A stretch of 64,000 nucleotides of DNA from positions 1,647,126 to 1,711,125 of the forward strand of contig NZ_CP012410.1 of assembly GCF_001274535.1 (NCBI RefSeq). The letters run 5' to 3'. The position numbers and the translations under genes are program-made. This DNA is from Leptotrichia sp. oral taxon 212 (lineage in GTDB: Bacteria > Fusobacteriota > Fusobacteriia > Fusobacteriales > Leptotrichiaceae). Under the pieces are notes generated by a model that was not told the origin of the DNA, ran no database searches, and was given only the letters and a program-made list of their open reading frames with translations. How positions within the stretch are numbered: the first letter of the stretch is position 1; each line of letters begins with the position of its first letter. Positions 8,155 to 17,418 of the stretch are shown here, in pieces.

Positions 8155-8961
8155 TTATTTTAAGTTTTCTTTTACTAAATCTTCTATTTTATATTCTTCA
8201 GCTATCTTGTTAACAACATTTATTCTCTCATCATTTGCTTTGTTGTTTAAAAGTCCGTTTGCAATCTGATTATAAGCATCATTAGGTGTTATATTTCCTA
8301 ATTTTCCTCTTTCAGCTTCATAAATATCTGATATTTCCTGCTGAGTTACTACAACATTCTTTCTAACTTGCAGATCCAGATAATAGTTTATATACACATT
8401 ACTTTCAATTATTTTTATATTTTCTTCTTCTTTTTTCTCAAAATCAGTATCTTTCATTTTTCTTTCAATTATTTTTCCAATAACAATTCCTTTTATTATA
8501 TCAGGATTTCCTTTTGAAAATAAAATTTCTTCCTTGCTTATTTCAACTGGCTTATCCATTTCCTGAATCAGTTTGTTGATTTCCTGATCTTCAAGAGTTA
8601 CAAGCTGCTGCTGTAATAAATCTCTCTGGATAATTTCTCTGGCATCTGAAAACCCAATATTTTGTGCATCAAACTGACCTTTGTTTTCATTATAGATTTT
8701 TGTAACATCATCTTCGTTTACAGAAATTTTACCTTCTATTTCTTTTGCTATAAAGAATTTTGCCTTTTCATTTTTGAAATGATATTCAAATTCTTCCTTT
8801 TCTTCAGGTGCAAACTCATATTTTTTCGCTGTATCAAGTATTGCCTTATTGATAAGAACCTGTCTTATTCCTTCTTCGTTTCCTTTTAATTCTTCTTTTT
8901 CTTCAGCAGTTAAATTTACTTCAACTTCTGTATTTGCTTTTTTCACATCTTTTTTAGACAT
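8155..8961 (-). CDS. SurA-N-like chaperone-type repeat protein without signal peptide
   Basis: 268 charged, helical residues that look like two copies of a SurA/trigger-factor-type N-terminal fold. Residues about 30-125 contain VLINKAILDTAKKYEF...KISVNEDDVTKIYNENKGQF. Residues about 150-260 contain VIGKIIERKMKDTDF...NVVVTQQEISDIYEAERGKL. The repeated pattern V(S/T)xx(D/E)(V/I)xxIYxxxxGxx matches the linker helix before PpiC domains in parvulin chaperones, but no PpiC domain is present. There is no signal peptide, so a cytoplasmic location is likely. A role in protein folding is an inference from fold resemblance. AAGGAG lies 7 bases before the ATG. It stands alone between the lysine operon and rplM. 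Confidence 0.6.
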   Translation of the reverse strand: MSKKDVKKANTEVEVNLTAEEKEELKGNEEGIRQVLINKAILDTAKKYEFAPEEKEEFEYHFKNEKAKFFIAKEIEGKISVNEDDVTKIYNENKGQFDAQNIGFSDAREIIQRDLLQQQLVTLEDQEINKLIQEMDKPVEISKEEILFSKGNPDIIKGIVIGKIIERKMKDTDFEKKEEENIKIIESNVYINYYLDLQVRKNVVVTQQEISDIYEAERGKLGNITPNDAYNQIANGLLNNKANDERINVVNKIAEEYKIEDLVKENLK

Positions 8962-9010
8962 TAATTTCTCCTTATAATATTTATTGTTTTTAATTATTTT
9001 ACATTATTTT

Positions 9011-9040
9011 AGAAAAAATATCAATATAAATATTGATATT
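9011..9040 (-). terminator. Palindrome downstream of the lysine/amino-acid-transport operon, probable terminator
   Basis: AATATCAATAT-AA-ATATTGATATT (9017-9040) is a perfect 11-bp inverted repeat, followed on the minus strand by a T-rich stretch (9016-9011). It lies about 87 bases past the ATPase-gene stop. An all-A/T stem is weak for a terminator, so an operator role is an alternative. Confidence 0.5.
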
Positions 9041-9126
9041 TTTACATTAATTTATCTATTTTATTTTCTGAAAATCATTGTTTTTAATTAAAACTGATAA
9101 TATATAAACTGTTATTTCAGTTCATA

Positions 9127-9873
9127 TTATTTGTTTAACATTCTTGATAAAAATTCTTTTGTTCTTTCATGTTTAGGATTGTCAAAAATTACTTCAGGTC
9201 TGTCATCTTCCACTATAACTCCCTGATCCATAAATACTACACGGCTTGATACATCATGTGCAAAATCCATTTCATGAGTTACTACAAGCATTGTCAGTCC
9301 ACTTTTTGCAAGATCCTTCATAACCTTCAGTACTTCTCCCACCATTTCAGGATCAAGTGCCGATGTAGGTTCATCAAAAAGAAGTACTTCAGGTTCCATT
9401 GCAAGCGCTCTTGCTATTGCAACCCTCTGTTTCTGTCCTCCCGATATTTGAGCCGGTTTTGCATGAATGAATCTTTCCATTCCTACCTTGGCTAAAAGTT
9501 CCTTTGCTGTCTTTTCAGCTTCTTCACGTGTCTTTTTCAGAACCTTCATTTGTCCAATTACACAGTTATCAAGAACACTGAGATTGTTGAAAAGGTTAAA
9601 CTGCTGAAAAACCATTCCTACTTTTTCCCTAAGTTTTACAAGTGGCATGCTTCCTGAAATAATATCTTTTCCATGAAACAGTATCTCACCTTCAGTAGGT
9701 CTTTCCAGTAAGTTTATACATCTTAAAAGAGTAGATTTTCCACTACCTGAAGACCCTATAATACTCACAACTTCCTTTTCATATACATCAAAGTTTATGT
9801 CCTTTAAAACCGTTCTTTTTCCAAAATCTTTTCTTATATTTTTTATTTCAATTACTTTATTTCCTCTTTCCAT
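9127..9873 (-). CDS. Polar amino acid ABC transporter, ATP-binding protein (GlnQ/HisP type)
   Basis: 248 residues, a complete ABC ATPase. Walker A is GSSGSGKST (about 40-48), the Q-loop is MVFQQFNLF, the signature is ISGGQKQR, Walker B is [12 protein letters not shown], and the H-loop is VVTHEMDF. The [16 protein letters not shown] region is typical of the polar amino acid uptake subfamily. Its ATG overlaps the stop codon of the fused binding-protein/permease gene by one base, so the two are translationally linked and form one transporter. It is the last gene of the lysine riboswitch operon, so lysine or a related basic amino acid is the likeliest cargo; this is inferred from context. Confidence 0.93.
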   Translation of the reverse strand: MERGNKVIEIKNIRKDFGKRTVLKDINFDVYEKEVVSIIGSSGSGKSTLLRCINLLERPTEGEILFHGKDIISGSMPLVKLREKVGMVFQQFNLFNNLSVLDNCVIGQMKVLKKTREEAEKTAKELLAKVGMERFIHAKPAQISGGQKQRVAIARALAMEPEVLLFDEPTSALDPEMVGEVLKVMKDLAKSGLTMLVVTHEMDFAHDVSSRVVFMDQGVIVEDDRPEVIFDNPKHERTKEFLSRMLNK

Positions 9874-11477
9874 TATACCTTACCTCCTGAAATCTCAACA
9901 TTTTGAGAATTTTCTTCCGATACCTCTTCCAAAAACTCAAAATTCTGAGGTCCGTCTATTTTTCTTTCTACATATTTCAGGATTGCAGTCAGAGTAAATG
10001 TAAGGAAGAAATAAATCACACTTGTGATAATAAATACTTCATAGTATCTCAAATAAGTTCCTGCTATTGCATTTGAAGTATAGAACAGTTCAGTAACACT
10101 TATTACATTCAGTACAGAAGTATCCTTTATGTTTATAATAAATTCATTTCCTATTGAAGGAAGTATGACTCTGAACATCTGAGGAAAAATTATACTGCTC
10201 ATCATTTGGAAGTGAGTCATTCCAAGAGCTTCTGCCGCCTCAAACTGTCCCTTGTCAATGGAATCTATTCCTCCTCTTATAATTTCACACATATATGCTC
10301 CTGTATTAATGGAAACTATAAACAGTGCGGCTCCCATAGGAGAAAACTTTAAAATATCAGCTAGTCCATAGTATATTACCATTGACTGAACTATCATTGG
10401 TGTTCCCCTAAATACTGCAACATAAACTGAGAAAATAGTATTTACAATTTTAAGTATTATTTTTTTCAGTTTCGGAGTTCTTTCATCAATATTTATATTT
10501 TTTACTAACGTAACTCCCAGACCTATTATAAATCCTACTATTGTTCCTGTAAGGGAGATAAATAAAGTATTCCATGTACCTGTCAGAAATCCCTTCCAGT
10601 TATTTTTCACAAAAAACGCAACCCATGCAAAAAATGTCTTTTCTCCATTTTCTCCAACTTCATCAGTTTTAGGCTGATTTTTTATTGCAGAGTTCATTAT
10701 TTCTGTTCTCTGTTCAGGATTTATTTCTTCCAGTATTTTGTCTATTTTCCCTACCAGCTCCTCATCGCCTTTTTTCACTCCTATGGCTATATCAAGCTCT
10801 GATTTTTCATATGTAAAGCCATTTTCTCCTTCAAAACTTATAAATTCAAGTTCAGGATTTGAGTTTACTGCCGCCATTGCTCCAGGTCTTTCAGAAACGT
10901 ATCCGTCTATCTTACCTGAACTTAATGCAACCACCATTGAAGGAAAATTTTTCATTGCCTCCTGCTTAGCAACTCCCTTCATCTGATCTATAACATTATA
11001 GTGGAGGGTACTCTGCTGACCTGTTATTTTTGCACCTTTGAAGTCATTTATAGACTTCGCATTGGCATATTTACCGTTTTTTCTCACTACAACTACAAGG
11101 TCTGATTCATAGTAAGGCTTTGTAAATGAAAGGCTCTGCTTTCTTTCAGGAGTAGGTGACATTCCTGCTATTACTATATCTACCTTTCCTGCAGACAGTG
11201 CAGGCCCAAGCAGTGCATCCCACTCTGATTTTACTATGACAAGCTTTTTATTAAGTCCTTTTGCTATCAACTTGGCTATTTCAACATCATAACCATTACA
11301 GTAACCGTTATCAATCTTCACTGCACCATTTTTATCATTATCCTGAAACCAGTTAAATGGTGCATATCCACACTCCATACCTACTTTTAATTCATTGTTT
11401 GCCGCATTTCCTAAAACAAACATCATTAAAAACATAATCAATAATGCTATCCTACTTTTCATCTTTTCTACTTTCAA
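9873..11477 (-). CDS. Fused amino acid-binding protein and permease of an ABC importer
   Basis: 534 residues combining two subunits that are often separate. After a signal peptide ([20 protein letters not shown]) residues about 28-265 are a type-3 solute-binding domain ([47 protein letters not shown]). Residues about 295-505 are a HisM/GlnP-type permease with several helices and the EAA loop [21 protein letters not shown]. The fusion puts the receptor on the outer face, tethered to the channel. The 11477 start is TTG with GGAG 9 bases upstream; an ATG at 11462 also gives a good signal peptide but has a poorer site. It follows asd by only 1-2 bases. The substrate is unproven; operon context suggests lysine. 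Confidence 0.9.
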   Translation of the reverse strand: MKVEKMKSRIALLIMFLMMFVLGNAANNELKVGMECGYAPFNWFQDNDKNGAVKIDNGYCNGYDVEIAKLIAKGLNKKLVIVKSEWDALLGPALSAGKVDIVIAGMSPTPERKQSLSFTKPYYESDLVVVVRKNGKYANAKSINDFKGAKITGQQSTLHYNVIDQMKGVAKQEAMKNFPSMVVALSSGKIDGYVSERPGAMAAVNSNPELEFISFEGENGFTYEKSELDIAIGVKKGDEELVGKIDKILEEINPEQRTEIMNSAIKNQPKTDEVGENGEKTFFAWVAFFVKNNWKGFLTGTWNTLFISLTGTIVGFIIGLGVTLVKNINIDERTPKLKKIILKIVNTIFSVYVAVFRGTPMIVQSMVIYYGLADILKFSPMGAALFIVSINTGAYMCEIIRGGIDSIDKGQFEAAEALGMTHFQMMSSIIFPQMFRVILPSIGNEFIINIKDTSVLNVISVTELFYTSNAIAGTYLRYYEVFIITSVIYFFLTFTLTAILKYVERKIDGPQNFEFLEEVSEENSQNVEISGGKV

Positions 11478-11478
11478 A

Positions 11479-12477
11479 TTATATAACTCCTTTTTTTATC
11501 AGTGTTTCAGCTATCTGAATTGTATTTGTAGCCGCACCTTTTCTTATATTATCTGCCACAACCCATAAATTAAGTCCATTTTCCACTGATTCATCCCTTC
11601 TTATCCTTCCAACATAAACTTCATCAGTATCTTCTGCTTCTATAGGCATAGGATATACATTTTTTGAAACATCATCTTTTACGATAACTCCTTCTTTTTC
11701 TTCAAATGCCTTAAATACATCCTTCAGATCAAAAGATTTTTCCAATTCGACATTTACCGATACTGCATGTCCCATTTTTACAGGCACCCTTACGCATGTA
11801 GCTGTTACTTTAAGATCCGGTAATCCTAATATCTTTCTTGTTTCTTCAACCATCTTCATTTCTTCCTTTGTATATCCATTATCTAAAAAGCTGTCAATAT
11901 GAGGTAACAGATTAAAAGCTATCTGATGTGGATAATTTTTTGAAGGTTCTCCTTTAAGGTTTGCTTCCAGATCATCTATTCCCTTCTGTCCGGAACCTGC
12001 TACTGCCTGATAAGTCGAATAAATTACCCTTTTAAGTCCATACTTGTCTGAAAGTACTTTCAAGACTGGCATTACCTGTATCGTTGAACAGTTAGGATTA
12101 GCAATTATTCCATTATGACCGTCTAGTGCTTCAGGATTTGCTTCAGGTACGACAAGAGGAATATCCTTTTCCATTCTCCATGCGCTACTGTTATCTACTA
12201 CTATTGCTCCTTTTGCCTTAAATTTAGGTGCATACTCCTTTGACATGGTTCCTCCCGCAGAAAATAAAGCTACATCTATATCATCCTTTATATTTTCGTC
12301 CTTAAGCTCAATTACTGTATAATCCTTACCAACAAAATTTACTGTTTTTCCTGCTGATCTTGCAGATGCATAAAGATAAAGTTTTTCCACAGGAAAGTTT
12401 CTTTCCTTCAAAACCTTTAAAAATGTCTGTCCTACAAGTCCTGTTGCTCCAACTATTGCTACGTTATATTTTTTCAT
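11479..12477 (-). CDS. asd: Aspartate-semialdehyde dehydrogenase
   Basis: 332 residues. The N-terminal NADP loop is VAIVGATGLVGQTFLKVL, the catalytic Cys lies in NPNCSTIQ (about residue 130), and the active-site region QAVAGSGQKG and C-terminal RIRRD motif are present. It reduces aspartyl phosphate to aspartate semialdehyde, the branch point to lysine/diaminopimelate, threonine and methionine. AGGAGG precedes the ATG. In this operon, with lysC upstream and dapA next to it, it completes the route from aspartate to dihydrodipicolinate except for dapB-type later steps, which are not in the window. Confidence 0.97.
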   Translation of the reverse strand: MKKYNVAIVGATGLVGQTFLKVLKERNFPVEKLYLYASARSAGKTVNFVGKDYTVIELKDENIKDDIDVALFSAGGTMSKEYAPKFKAKGAIVVDNSSAWRMEKDIPLVVPEANPEALDGHNGIIANPNCSTIQVMPVLKVLSDKYGLKRVIYSTYQAVAGSGQKGIDDLEANLKGEPSKNYPHQIAFNLLPHIDSFLDNGYTKEEMKMVEETRKILGLPDLKVTATCVRVPVKMGHAVSVNVELEKSFDLKDVFKAFEEKEGVIVKDDVSKNVYPMPIEAEDTDEVYVGRIRRDESVENGLNLWVVADNIRKGAATNTIQIAETLIKKGVI

Positions 12478-12544
12478 TTTTTAAAATCCTCCTAAATTTA
12501 TATTTTATTATATGTTATATGTTTTATTACATTAAAAATTTTAT

Positions 12545-13429
12545 TTATTTTATAATTCCCTTCTGCTTAAACATTTTTGTCAGTTTATCAACTGTCTTTT
12601 CTTCACATGAAACTAGAGGAAGTCTGACAATATCGTTATCTATCTTTCCTAAAATTTTCATTGCAGTCTTTACAGTTACCGGATTACCTTCAATAAACAT
12701 ATTTCTGCTGACATCGTAAAGCTCAGTATGCAGTTTATAGGCTTTTTCATATTCCTGTTTCAGAAATGCCTCAATAAGTTCCTTCATTTCCTTTGGCATA
12801 ATATTTGCAACAACTGAAACTACTCCTTTTGCACCTATTGACAGCATCGGCAGTATCAGATGATCTTCTCCTGATAAAATCTCTATCTTATCTCCACACA
12901 GATCCTGAATTCTTATCATCTGTTCAATACTTCCGGTAGCTTCCTTTATTGCCACTATTTCAGGAAATTCTGCAAGTCTTGCAACTGTTTCAGCTTCAAT
13001 ATTTACTCCCGTTCTTCCCGGAACATTATACAGCATAACAGGAAATTTTGCTTCTTCCGCTATTTTCTTATAATGTTCATAAATCCCTCTCTGACTTGGC
13101 TTGTTATAATATGGACATGTACTGAGGGCGGCATCTGCTCCCAGTTCTTTTGCATATTTTGTAAGCTCTATTGCCCTGTCAGTATTATTTGAACCTGCAC
13201 CTGCCACAACCTGTATTCTTCCTCTTACTTCTTCCACAACAATTTTTATAACTTTTTCATGTTCAGAAAATGTCAGAGTCGGTGCCTCTCCTGTTGTTCC
13301 GCAGGGAACTATTCCAGCTGTTCCGTTTTCAATGTGATAGTTTACCAGTTCCCTTATTTTATCCTCATCAACTTCTCCATTTGACTTGAAAGGGGTTATC
13401 AGTGCTACGTATGATCCTTCAAATTTCAT
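12545..13429 (-). CDS. dapA: 4-Hydroxy-tetrahydrodipicolinate synthase
   Basis: About 294 residues from the ATG at 13429 (MKFEGSYVALITPF), chosen because AAAAGGATGG is well placed before it. The frame opens earlier with a TTG at 13447, but that would bury the Shine-Dalgarno. Family motifs are GTTGEAPTL for pyruvate binding, YNVPGRTG with the proton-relay Tyr, and the Schiff-base Lys in AIKEATGS. It condenses pyruvate with aspartate semialdehyde, the first step dedicated to DAP and lysine. It sits between dapF and asd in the lysine operon; in many bacteria the enzyme is inhibited by lysine, adding to the riboswitch control. Confidence 0.97.
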   Translation of the reverse strand: MKFEGSYVALITPFKSNGEVDEDKIRELVNYHIENGTAGIVPCGTTGEAPTLTFSEHEKVIKIVVEEVRGRIQVVAGAGSNNTDRAIELTKYAKELGADAALSTCPYYNKPSQRGIYEHYKKIAEEAKFPVMLYNVPGRTGVNIEAETVARLAEFPEIVAIKEATGSIEQMIRIQDLCGDKIEILSGEDHLILPMLSIGAKGVVSVVANIMPKEMKELIEAFLKQEYEKAYKLHTELYDVSRNMFIEGNPVTVKTAMKILGKIDNDIVRLPLVSCEEKTVDKLTKMFKQKGIIK

Positions 13430-13466
13430 ATTTACCATCCTTTTCAAAATTTTAGATATTCAGCAT

Positions 13467-14318
13467 TTATCTTTTATAAATATAGTTTCCTTCAGCTATC
13501 TTTTCACTTGTTCCCGTCATAAATACATCTTCTCCGTTGCGACCATATTCTATTGTCAATCGTCCACCGGGAACTTTCACATTTATTTTTTCATCTGTAA
13601 GATCAAAAACTCTTCCCAGTACAGCAGAAGCAGTTGCCCCTGTTCCACATGCAAGAGTTCTTCCTGCACCTCTTTCCCATGTGATTACTTCCATGTTATT
13701 TCTGTCTATCACTTTTACAAAATTCACATTAACCTTTTTAGGAAAAAGCTCTGTATAATTTTCTATTTTCTTTCCTATATCATCAATATCATATTCTGAA
13801 AAATCATCTACGAAAATAACTGAATGATCTGTTCCCATAAATATGTAGGATATTTCAATTTCCTTTCCATCTATGGTTATTTTTTCCTGTAAAAATCTTT
13901 CCTTGTCAATATTTATAAGTTTTTTCACTTCAAACACAGGTTTTCCCATGTTTACCCTTACAGTAAATCTATTTGTCTCTTCATCCATATTTGTTTCAAT
14001 AAGTAAATCCCCCGATAATGTTTTTACCATGAAATTATCTTCCTGCTCAATATTATTATTTTTTAGATAATACGAAAAACATCTTATTCCGTTACCGCAC
14101 ATAGGTGCCTGACTTCCATCAGAATTATAGTAAAACATGAAAGGCATGTTTGCCACGTATTTTAATATCAGTAAACCGTCTGCACCTATTCCAAAATGTC
14201 TGTCACATACCTGTTTTGCAAGTTCATTATAATCAGGTATTCCCTTTTCTATAAGATCTTTCTCATTCATAATGATAAAATCATTTCCTGCACCATGATA
14301 TTTCTCGAATTTCAACAT
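13467..14318 (-). CDS. dapF: Diaminopimelate epimerase
   Basis: About 283 residues from the ATG at 14318 (MLKFEKYHGAGNDF). GGAGGAGG lies upstream, which favours it over an in-frame start at 14336. Both active-site cysteines are visible: PMCGNGIRCF near residue 75 and LACGTGA near residue 220. The enzyme converts LL- to meso-diaminopimelate, needed for both lysine and peptidoglycan crosslinks. The gene is the third of the lysine operon, about 30 bp after lysC. The presence of dapF implies a DAP route that passes through LL-DAP rather than the direct dehydrogenase route. Confidence 0.96.
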   Translation of the reverse strand: MLKFEKYHGAGNDFIIMNEKDLIEKGIPDYNELAKQVCDRHFGIGADGLLILKYVANMPFMFYYNSDGSQAPMCGNGIRCFSYYLKNNNIEQEDNFMVKTLSGDLLIETNMDEETNRFTVRVNMGKPVFEVKKLINIDKERFLQEKITIDGKEIEISYIFMGTDHSVIFVDDFSEYDIDDIGKKIENYTELFPKKVNVNFVKVIDRNNMEVITWERGAGRTLACGTGATASAVLGRVFDLTDEKINVKVPGGRLTIEYGRNGEDVFMTGTSEKIAEGNYIYKR

Positions 14319-14350
14319 TTTAACAACCTCCTCCATTTATTTTACTATTA

Positions 14351-15553
14351 TTATAAATCAAATTCTTTTGCCAGTAATTCAGCAACTTTTTTACCCATAA
14401 TCTCATCAACAATTATTGACAAGCTTATTTCAGATGTGGCAACCTGATGAAAGCTTATGTCATTATCTGAAAGCACTTTAAATATTCTGGCCGCAATTCC
14501 TATATTGCTTATTAGACCAATACCTACAATGGATACTTTCACAACATATGGATTTATTATAATACTTATCCTGTCAAATTTTTTCTTTAAAATTTCACTT
14601 ACCTGCTCCAGTGAAGCCTTATCTGTTTTAGGAGTAGTAAATGCAAAACTTCCATGTTCACTTGAAACATCATTCTGACTTATCATATTTATGTTTATTC
14701 CTTTTTTTTCAGCCTCTTCAAATATTGTATAAACATTTTTTGCATAAGTTGGAATATCTTCAACATTTACCATAAGAATATTCTCATTTACGGAGATTCC
14801 TGTTATTATTTTTTCTTCCATCACTTTCTCCCTCGAAGTTATTATTGTACCATTTTTTTCACCAAGCGACTTTCCTACATATATTTCAACTCCATATTTA
14901 TTTCCAAGTTCAACTGCCCTCGGCTCCATTACTCCTGCACCCAGAAATGCCAGTTCCATCATTTCATCATATGAAATAACTGACAGTTTCCTTGCTTGAG
15001 GATAAACTCTCGGATCAACGGAATATATTCCGTCTACATCGGTGTATATTTCACATTTTGCATCAAGAGCCGCTGCAAGTGCTACTGCAGAAGTATCTGA
15101 ACCTCCCCTTCCAAGTGTTGCAACATCTCCCTTTTCATTGACTCCCTGAAATCCGGCAATAATTACCATCTTACCTTCCTTCAGATGTTTCTTTATATTT
15201 TCCCCCTTTATTTCTTCAATCCTGTTTTTTGTATGATGTCCACCTGTTCTTATCCCGGCCTGTCTTCCTGTAAGTGAAATGGCAGGATATCCTAACGACT
15301 GCAGTGCTATACTTAGAAGAGCTATTGTCTGCTGTTCTCCGGTTGACATTAATCTGTCCATTTCCCGTTTATCAGGATTTTCCGTTATTTCATTTGCAAG
15401 TCTTATGAGAGTATCTGTCGTCTTTCCCATTGCAGATACTACTGCAACTACTTCATTGCCTTCATCCTTTACTTTTCCCAGATATCTGGCAATATTCAAT
15501 ATTTTTTCAGTTGTGGCAACTGAACTGCCTCCATATTTATGAACAATTATCAC
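14351..15553 (-). CDS. lysC: Aspartate kinase
   Basis: 400 residues. The kinase domain starts with the HKYGGSSVAT motif and includes TGRQAGIRTGG and TLGRGGSDTSAVALA. Two ACT domains follow, from about residue 260 to the end. It phosphorylates aspartate, the first committed step to lysine, threonine and methionine. Start is GTG at 15553 with AGGA six bases upstream. Its length matches the monofunctional lysine-sensitive LysC class, and its place directly after lysA under the lysine riboswitch supports that it serves lysine/DAP synthesis. Feedback inhibition through the ACT domains is expected but not shown by the sequence. Confidence 0.96.
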   Translation of the reverse strand: MIIVHKYGGSSVATTEKILNIARYLGKVKDEGNEVVAVVSAMGKTTDTLIRLANEITENPDKREMDRLMSTGEQQTIALLSIALQSLGYPAISLTGRQAGIRTGGHHTKNRIEEIKGENIKKHLKEGKMVIIAGFQGVNEKGDVATLGRGGSDTSAVALAAALDAKCEIYTDVDGIYSVDPRVYPQARKLSVISYDEMMELAFLGAGVMEPRAVELGNKYGVEIYVGKSLGEKNGTIITSREKVMEEKIITGISVNENILMVNVEDIPTYAKNVYTIFEEAEKKGININMISQNDVSSEHGSFAFTTPKTDKASLEQVSEILKKKFDRISIIINPYVVKVSIVGIGLISNIGIAARIFKVLSDNDISFHQVATSEISLSIIVDEIMGKKVAELLAKEFDL

Positions 15554-15653
15554 TGTTAATCCTACTTTCCCTAATTCTGAAAATTTATATTTTTCTATTT
15601 CAGAATCATTTCCTGATTTTAATTCACATGATGTAATTATACCTCATTTTTAA

Positions 15654-16970
15654 TTACAATTCAAAAAATTCATCATTTCTTATAAGATCATCATATGTTT
15701 CCCTTTTTACTGCTACTTTAGCTTTTCCGTCCTTTACAAATACAACTGCAGGTTTCAACATTCTGTTATAATTGCTTGACATTGTATAGCAGTATGCTCC
15801 TGTTGTTGATATTGCAAGTATGTCTCCTATTTCAGCCTTCTGAAGCTTACCTTTCTGTATAAGGATATCTCCTGATTCGCACAGTTTTCCAGCAACAGTT
15901 ACCTTTTCCTCAGCTTCTTCATTCAGTTTATTTACAATTCCTGCTTCATATTCAGCCTGATAAAGTGCCGTTCTTATGTTATCAGACATTCCTCCATCTA
16001 CAAACACATATTTTTTACCACCCACTGTCTCCTTTATTCCTCCAACAGTATAAAGCGTCGTTCCTGCATTTCCGACAATACTTCTTCCAGGTTCTATATT
16101 CAGTTCTGTAAATCCTATCTGATATTTAATTTCCATTGCTTCCGTATATGTGATTATTTCCTTCAGCACCTCTTCCACAGGCTTTACTTCATCTCCCTCT
16201 TTGTAGTAGACACCAAATCCTCCACCCATATTTACTGTCTGAACTACTATTCCAAGTTCCTTTTTAAGCTTGTCAAGATATTTAAAAATCTCTTCCAGCG
16301 CAAATATAAAGAACACTGACTGGAATATCTGTGAACCTATATGAGTGTGAAATCCTCTGAAATCAAGATACTCACTGTTATCAATCCTTTTCACTATGTC
16401 AAAAAGGTTTTTCTGGAACAGTGAAATCCCAAACTTTGAAGTCAGTCCCGATGTTTTTATATAACTATGTGTGTGTGCCTCTATTCCCGGGTCAATTCTT
16501 ATAAGTACCGCCTGTTTCTTCCCCTTTTCCTTACATATTTTTTCTAATTTTTCTATTTCATCTTCATTATCTATTACTATCTGTTTAATTCCAAAATCTA
16601 TTGCCATTTCCAGTTCTTCATATGTCTTGTTGTTCCCGTGCATATGAACTCTGTTCATTGGAAATCCTGCCTTATATGCCGTATATAATTCTCCGCCTGA
16701 AACTACATCCAGCTCAAGTCCCTTTTTATCTACAAGTTTTGCCATTCCCGTTGTCAGAAACGCTTTTCCTGCATAGGCGATCTGTGTTTCAAATCTTGAT
16801 GACCTGAATGCTTCCTTCATTTTATCTATTGTTGTTTCTATAAGTTCCTGATCCATCACATAAAGAGGTGTCTTAAATTCCTTCGCAAGTTCAACAGTGT
16901 CCACTCCTCCTATTGACAGATTCCCTTTTTTATTTATTTTTGAAGTCCCAAATAATTTCATAATTTTCAT
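15654..16970 (-). CDS. lysA: Diaminopimelate decarboxylase
   Basis: 438 residues of the fold-III PLP decarboxylase family. The PLP lysine is in IAYAGKAFLT (about residue 66), HTHIGSQIF and the phosphate-binding GGGFGVYY follow, EPGRSIVGNAG comes next, and the dimer-contributed Cys is in CESGDIL. It decarboxylates meso-DAP to lysine. It is the first gene after the lysine riboswitch and terminator. Two start codons compete: ATG at 16970 with AGGA almost abutting, and ATG at 16961 with the same site about 11 bases away, giving MKLFGTSKINKKG. About 100 bp separate it from lysC. Confidence 0.96.
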   Translation of the reverse strand: MKIMKLFGTSKINKKGNLSIGGVDTVELAKEFKTPLYVMDQELIETTIDKMKEAFRSSRFETQIAYAGKAFLTTGMAKLVDKKGLELDVVSGGELYTAYKAGFPMNRVHMHGNNKTYEELEMAIDFGIKQIVIDNEDEIEKLEKICKEKGKKQAVLIRIDPGIEAHTHSYIKTSGLTSKFGISLFQKNLFDIVKRIDNSEYLDFRGFHTHIGSQIFQSVFFIFALEEIFKYLDKLKKELGIVVQTVNMGGGFGVYYKEGDEVKPVEEVLKEIITYTEAMEIKYQIGFTELNIEPGRSIVGNAGTTLYTVGGIKETVGGKKYVFVDGGMSDNIRTALYQAEYEAGIVNKLNEEAEEKVTVAGKLCESGDILIQKGKLQKAEIGDILAISTTGAYCYTMSSNYNRMLKPAVVFVKDGKAKVAVKRETYDDLIRNDEFFEL

Positions 16971-17037
16971 TTTCCTTTCTTTTTAAATTATATGTGCTTT
17001 ATCAGACTGATTCCTTTACAGAAAAATTTTTATTATA

Positions 17038-17067
17038 ACAAAAAATGCTGATAAAACGGCATCAGCA
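17038..17067 (-). terminator. Attenuator terminator of the lysine riboswitch
   Basis: On the minus strand TGCTGAT (17067-17061) pairs with ATCAGCA (17052-17046), then a run of six T follows (17045-17040). It lies between the riboswitch aptamer and lysA, the expected place for lysine-dependent premature termination. Confidence 0.85.
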
Positions 17068-17113
17068 TATAAAACATCTATTTTTATAAGTTAAAATTAA
17101 AAATTATGATTTA

Positions 17114-17294
17114 TATCTGACAGCTCAACATTATCTTATTTTTAAGATAATGACAGTTCTATGGATATTTTCCATAGCCCCAGCAACAAAGGAAGTCACT
17201 CTTTGCACTTCGGCAGTTATTCCTTTCAGCTTATTTCACGGAATTGACTTTTCTCTATAAACCTACTTTTAATACCTGCACCTCTATCTTGATA
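17114..17294 (-). ncRNA. Lysine riboswitch (L box)
   Basis: The minus strand carries the conserved L-box elements in order: AGAGGTGC just after P1, AAGTCAATTCCGTG, CTGCCGAAG, TTGCTGGGGC, AACTGTC, and GAGCTGTCA closing P1. The P1 strands TATC-AA-GATAG (17294-17284) and CTGTC-A-GATA (17123-17114) are complementary. Helices such as CTATGGAAAATATCCATAG and CATTATCTTAAAAATAAGATAATG are perfect hairpins. The aptamer precedes an intrinsic terminator and lysA, so lysine binding should stop transcription of lysA-lysC-dapF-dapA-asd and the downstream transporter genes. Identification rests on motif order by eye; a covariance-model match would settle the exact ends. Confidence 0.95.
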
Positions 17295-17295
17295 T

Positions 17296-17324
17296 ATTAT
17301 ACATAATTTTCCTATTCTTGTAAA
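17296..17324 (-). promoter_or_regulatory. Promoter of the lysine operon
   Basis: TTTACA (17319-17324) and TATAAT (17296-17301) on the minus strand with a 17-bp spacer. Predicted initiation near 17289 falls at the start of the riboswitch P1 helix. Confidence 0.75.
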
Positions 17325-17418
17325 GTTTTAATTTATTCATGACCACCATATGTTAAATTAATCTTTTAAAATAATTTTTTTAATTTTTTTATTCTTATAA
17401 TTCTAATACTTAATTTAT

